Assembly: GCA_024638355.1 (NCBI GenBank)
Contig: JAHEKO010000052.1
Span: forward strand, 1 to 14,015
DNA from: Acidobacteriota bacterium
Lineage (GTDB): Bacteria; Acidobacteriota; Thermoanaerobaculia; Multivoradales; JAHEKO01
Length of the DNA stretch: 14,015 nucleotides
Direction: 5' to 3'
Part shown: in pieces, positions 9,655 to 14,015 of the stretch
How positions within the stretch are numbered: position 1 is the stretch's first letter
How the letters are laid out: each line of letters begins with the position of its first letter
Program-made: the position numbers and the translations under genes
The notes under the pieces: model-generated
The model's database searches: none
What the model saw: the letters and a program-made list of their open reading frames with translations, nothing else
Told to the model about the DNA's origin: nothing

Positions 9655-10089
9655 CTACGGATTCCGGCGGGCGAGGATTTCGACAGCCTCCGCCAGCAGC
9701 TCGCGGTCACGCGGGTAGGAGAGCATCTTCGCCGTACGGGCCGGGGAGCGCCAACGCCCTTCGTCGACCTCCGCATCGGGGGTCCGCGCTTCGACGCTCC
9801 CGCCGGCGACCGACATCAGCCAATAGCGGACTTCCTTCAGGCGGCCATGGGAGTCCTGATAGTGGACGGACTGCAGGGGCGCATCGAGACGACAGCCCAA
9901 GCCGGTCTCCTCGCGCACCTCGCGCAGGGCGGCGGCCTCGAACGACTCCCCGGGGTCCAGCTTACCCTTCGGGAAGCTCCAGTCGTCGTACTTCGGGCGG
10001 TGGATCGACAGCAGCTCCACTCTGCCGTCGAGCTCGCGGAAGACCACTCCGCCGGCGGCTCGGATCTCAATGGCCTGCATCTCGCTCAT
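9655..10089 (-). CDS. MutT/Nudix-family hydrolase
   Basis: Small cytoplasmic pyrophosphohydrolase of 144 residues counted from the ATG at 10089 (MSEMQAIEIRAAGG). A complete Nudix box spans residues 42-64: G42-KLDPG-E48-SFEAAAL-R56-E57-V-R-E60-E61-T-G-L. The E/REVREE residues are the usual metal-binding and catalytic set. The lead-in HRPKYDDWSFPKGKLDPGE resembles MutT1/diadenosine-polyphosphate hydrolase types, so the substrate may be an oxidised nucleotide or a dinucleoside polyphosphate; sequence alone does not settle this. The C-terminal histidine-phosphatase domain of mycobacterial MutT1 is absent. The start at 10167 would add 26 unconserved residues and run through the regulatory gap, so it was not chosen. 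There is no strong Shine-Dalgarno. The gene reads into the barrel gene (34-base gap) and diverges from the NRPS gene. Confidence 0.92.
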   Translation of the reverse strand: MSEMQAIEIRAAGGVVFRELDGRVELLSIHRPKYDDWSFPKGKLDPGESFEAAALREVREETGLGCRLDAPLQSVHYQDSHGRLKEVRYWLMSVAGGSVEARTPDAEVDEGRWRSPARTAKMLSYPRDRELLAEAVEILARRNP

Positions 10090-10182
10090 CGAAGTGTGGG
10101 TGAGTCCATAGAAAAACGGCGACGGATGGGTTAGTCTGCCGTGGTAGACTGTCTGCAAACAACACATAACAAAAGATTTATA
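10090..10182. promoter_or_regulatory. AT-rich divergent intergenic region
   Basis: This 93-base gap lies between the Nudix gene (minus) and the NRPS gene (plus) and should hold both promoters. Bases about 10150-10200 are strikingly AT-rich against the GC-rich surroundings. I could not place a convincing -35/-10 pair on either strand. A TTGACA at 10183-10188 coincides with the proposed NRPS start codon and has no -10 at the right distance. TATATT at 10179-10184 would start transcription inside the gene if the TTG start is correct. Confidence 0.5.
10133..10154. promoter_or_regulatory. Dyad-symmetric operator-like element
   Basis: AGTCTGCC-GT-GGTAGACT (10133-10150) is an 18-bp inverted repeat with one non-Watson-Crick pair (G:T). 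The right arm overlaps a second small palindrome, AGAC-T-GTCT (10146-10154), so AGTCT/AGACT-type half-sites occur three times in 22 bases. It lies between two divergent genes, a typical place for a dimeric repressor or activator site. No regulator for it is visible in the window. Confidence 0.4.

Positions 10183-14015
<3,833 letters not shown>

Noticed and set aside
9621..9776. N-terminal extension of the barrel protein
   Set aside because: The extra 52 residues are Arg-rich, overlap the Nudix coding region, and would place the signal peptide internally.

Overview
The window is a GC-rich (by eye, well over 60% G+C), densely coded bacterial chromosome segment with five protein-coding genes and no RNA gene, mobile element or CRISPR array that I can see. 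A periplasmic-propeller hybrid histidine kinase, outer-membrane beta-barrel sequence and very high GC suggest a Gram-negative soil-type bacterium. Acidobacteriota-like lineages, rich in such kinases, are my best guess; myxobacteria-like lineages are possible. This is inference only.

Layout. (1) 22-4542, plus strand: a roughly 1500-residue hybrid sensor kinase with a signal peptide, 14 propeller repeats, a Y_Y_Y domain, one membrane segment, a histidine kinase, a degenerate receiver, an intact receiver and an Hpt domain. (2) 4524-6692, plus strand, overlapping the kinase by 19 bases: a REC-PAS-GGDEF-EAL cyclic-di-GMP protein. Together they look like one phosphorelay from an extracytoplasmic ligand to c-di-GMP turnover. 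(3) 6699-9620, minus strand, convergent with gene 2: a large exported protein with a TIM-barrel-like N-terminal part, a LolA-like middle and an outer-membrane-type beta barrel. (4) 9655-10089, minus strand, 34 bases upstream of gene 3: a MutT/Nudix hydrolase, probably in one operon with gene 3. (5) 10183 to beyond the window end, plus strand, divergent from the Nudix gene: an unusual single-module nonribosomal peptide synthetase. The Nudix and NRPS genes are separated by an AT-rich regulatory gap containing a dyad-symmetric element.

The most interesting item is gene 5. It reads formyltransferase (catalytic N-terminal and C-terminal subdomains), then a C-terminal remnant of a condensation domain, then a complete adenylation domain with a glycine-like specificity code, a peptidyl carrier protein, and the start of a left-handed beta-helix (hexapeptide-repeat) acyltransferase. 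This suggests a self-contained machine that loads an amino acid (probably glycine), N-formylates it on the carrier, and may hand the formyl-aminoacyl group to an acceptor through the fused beta-helix domain. The acceptor and the rest of the cluster lie outside the window.
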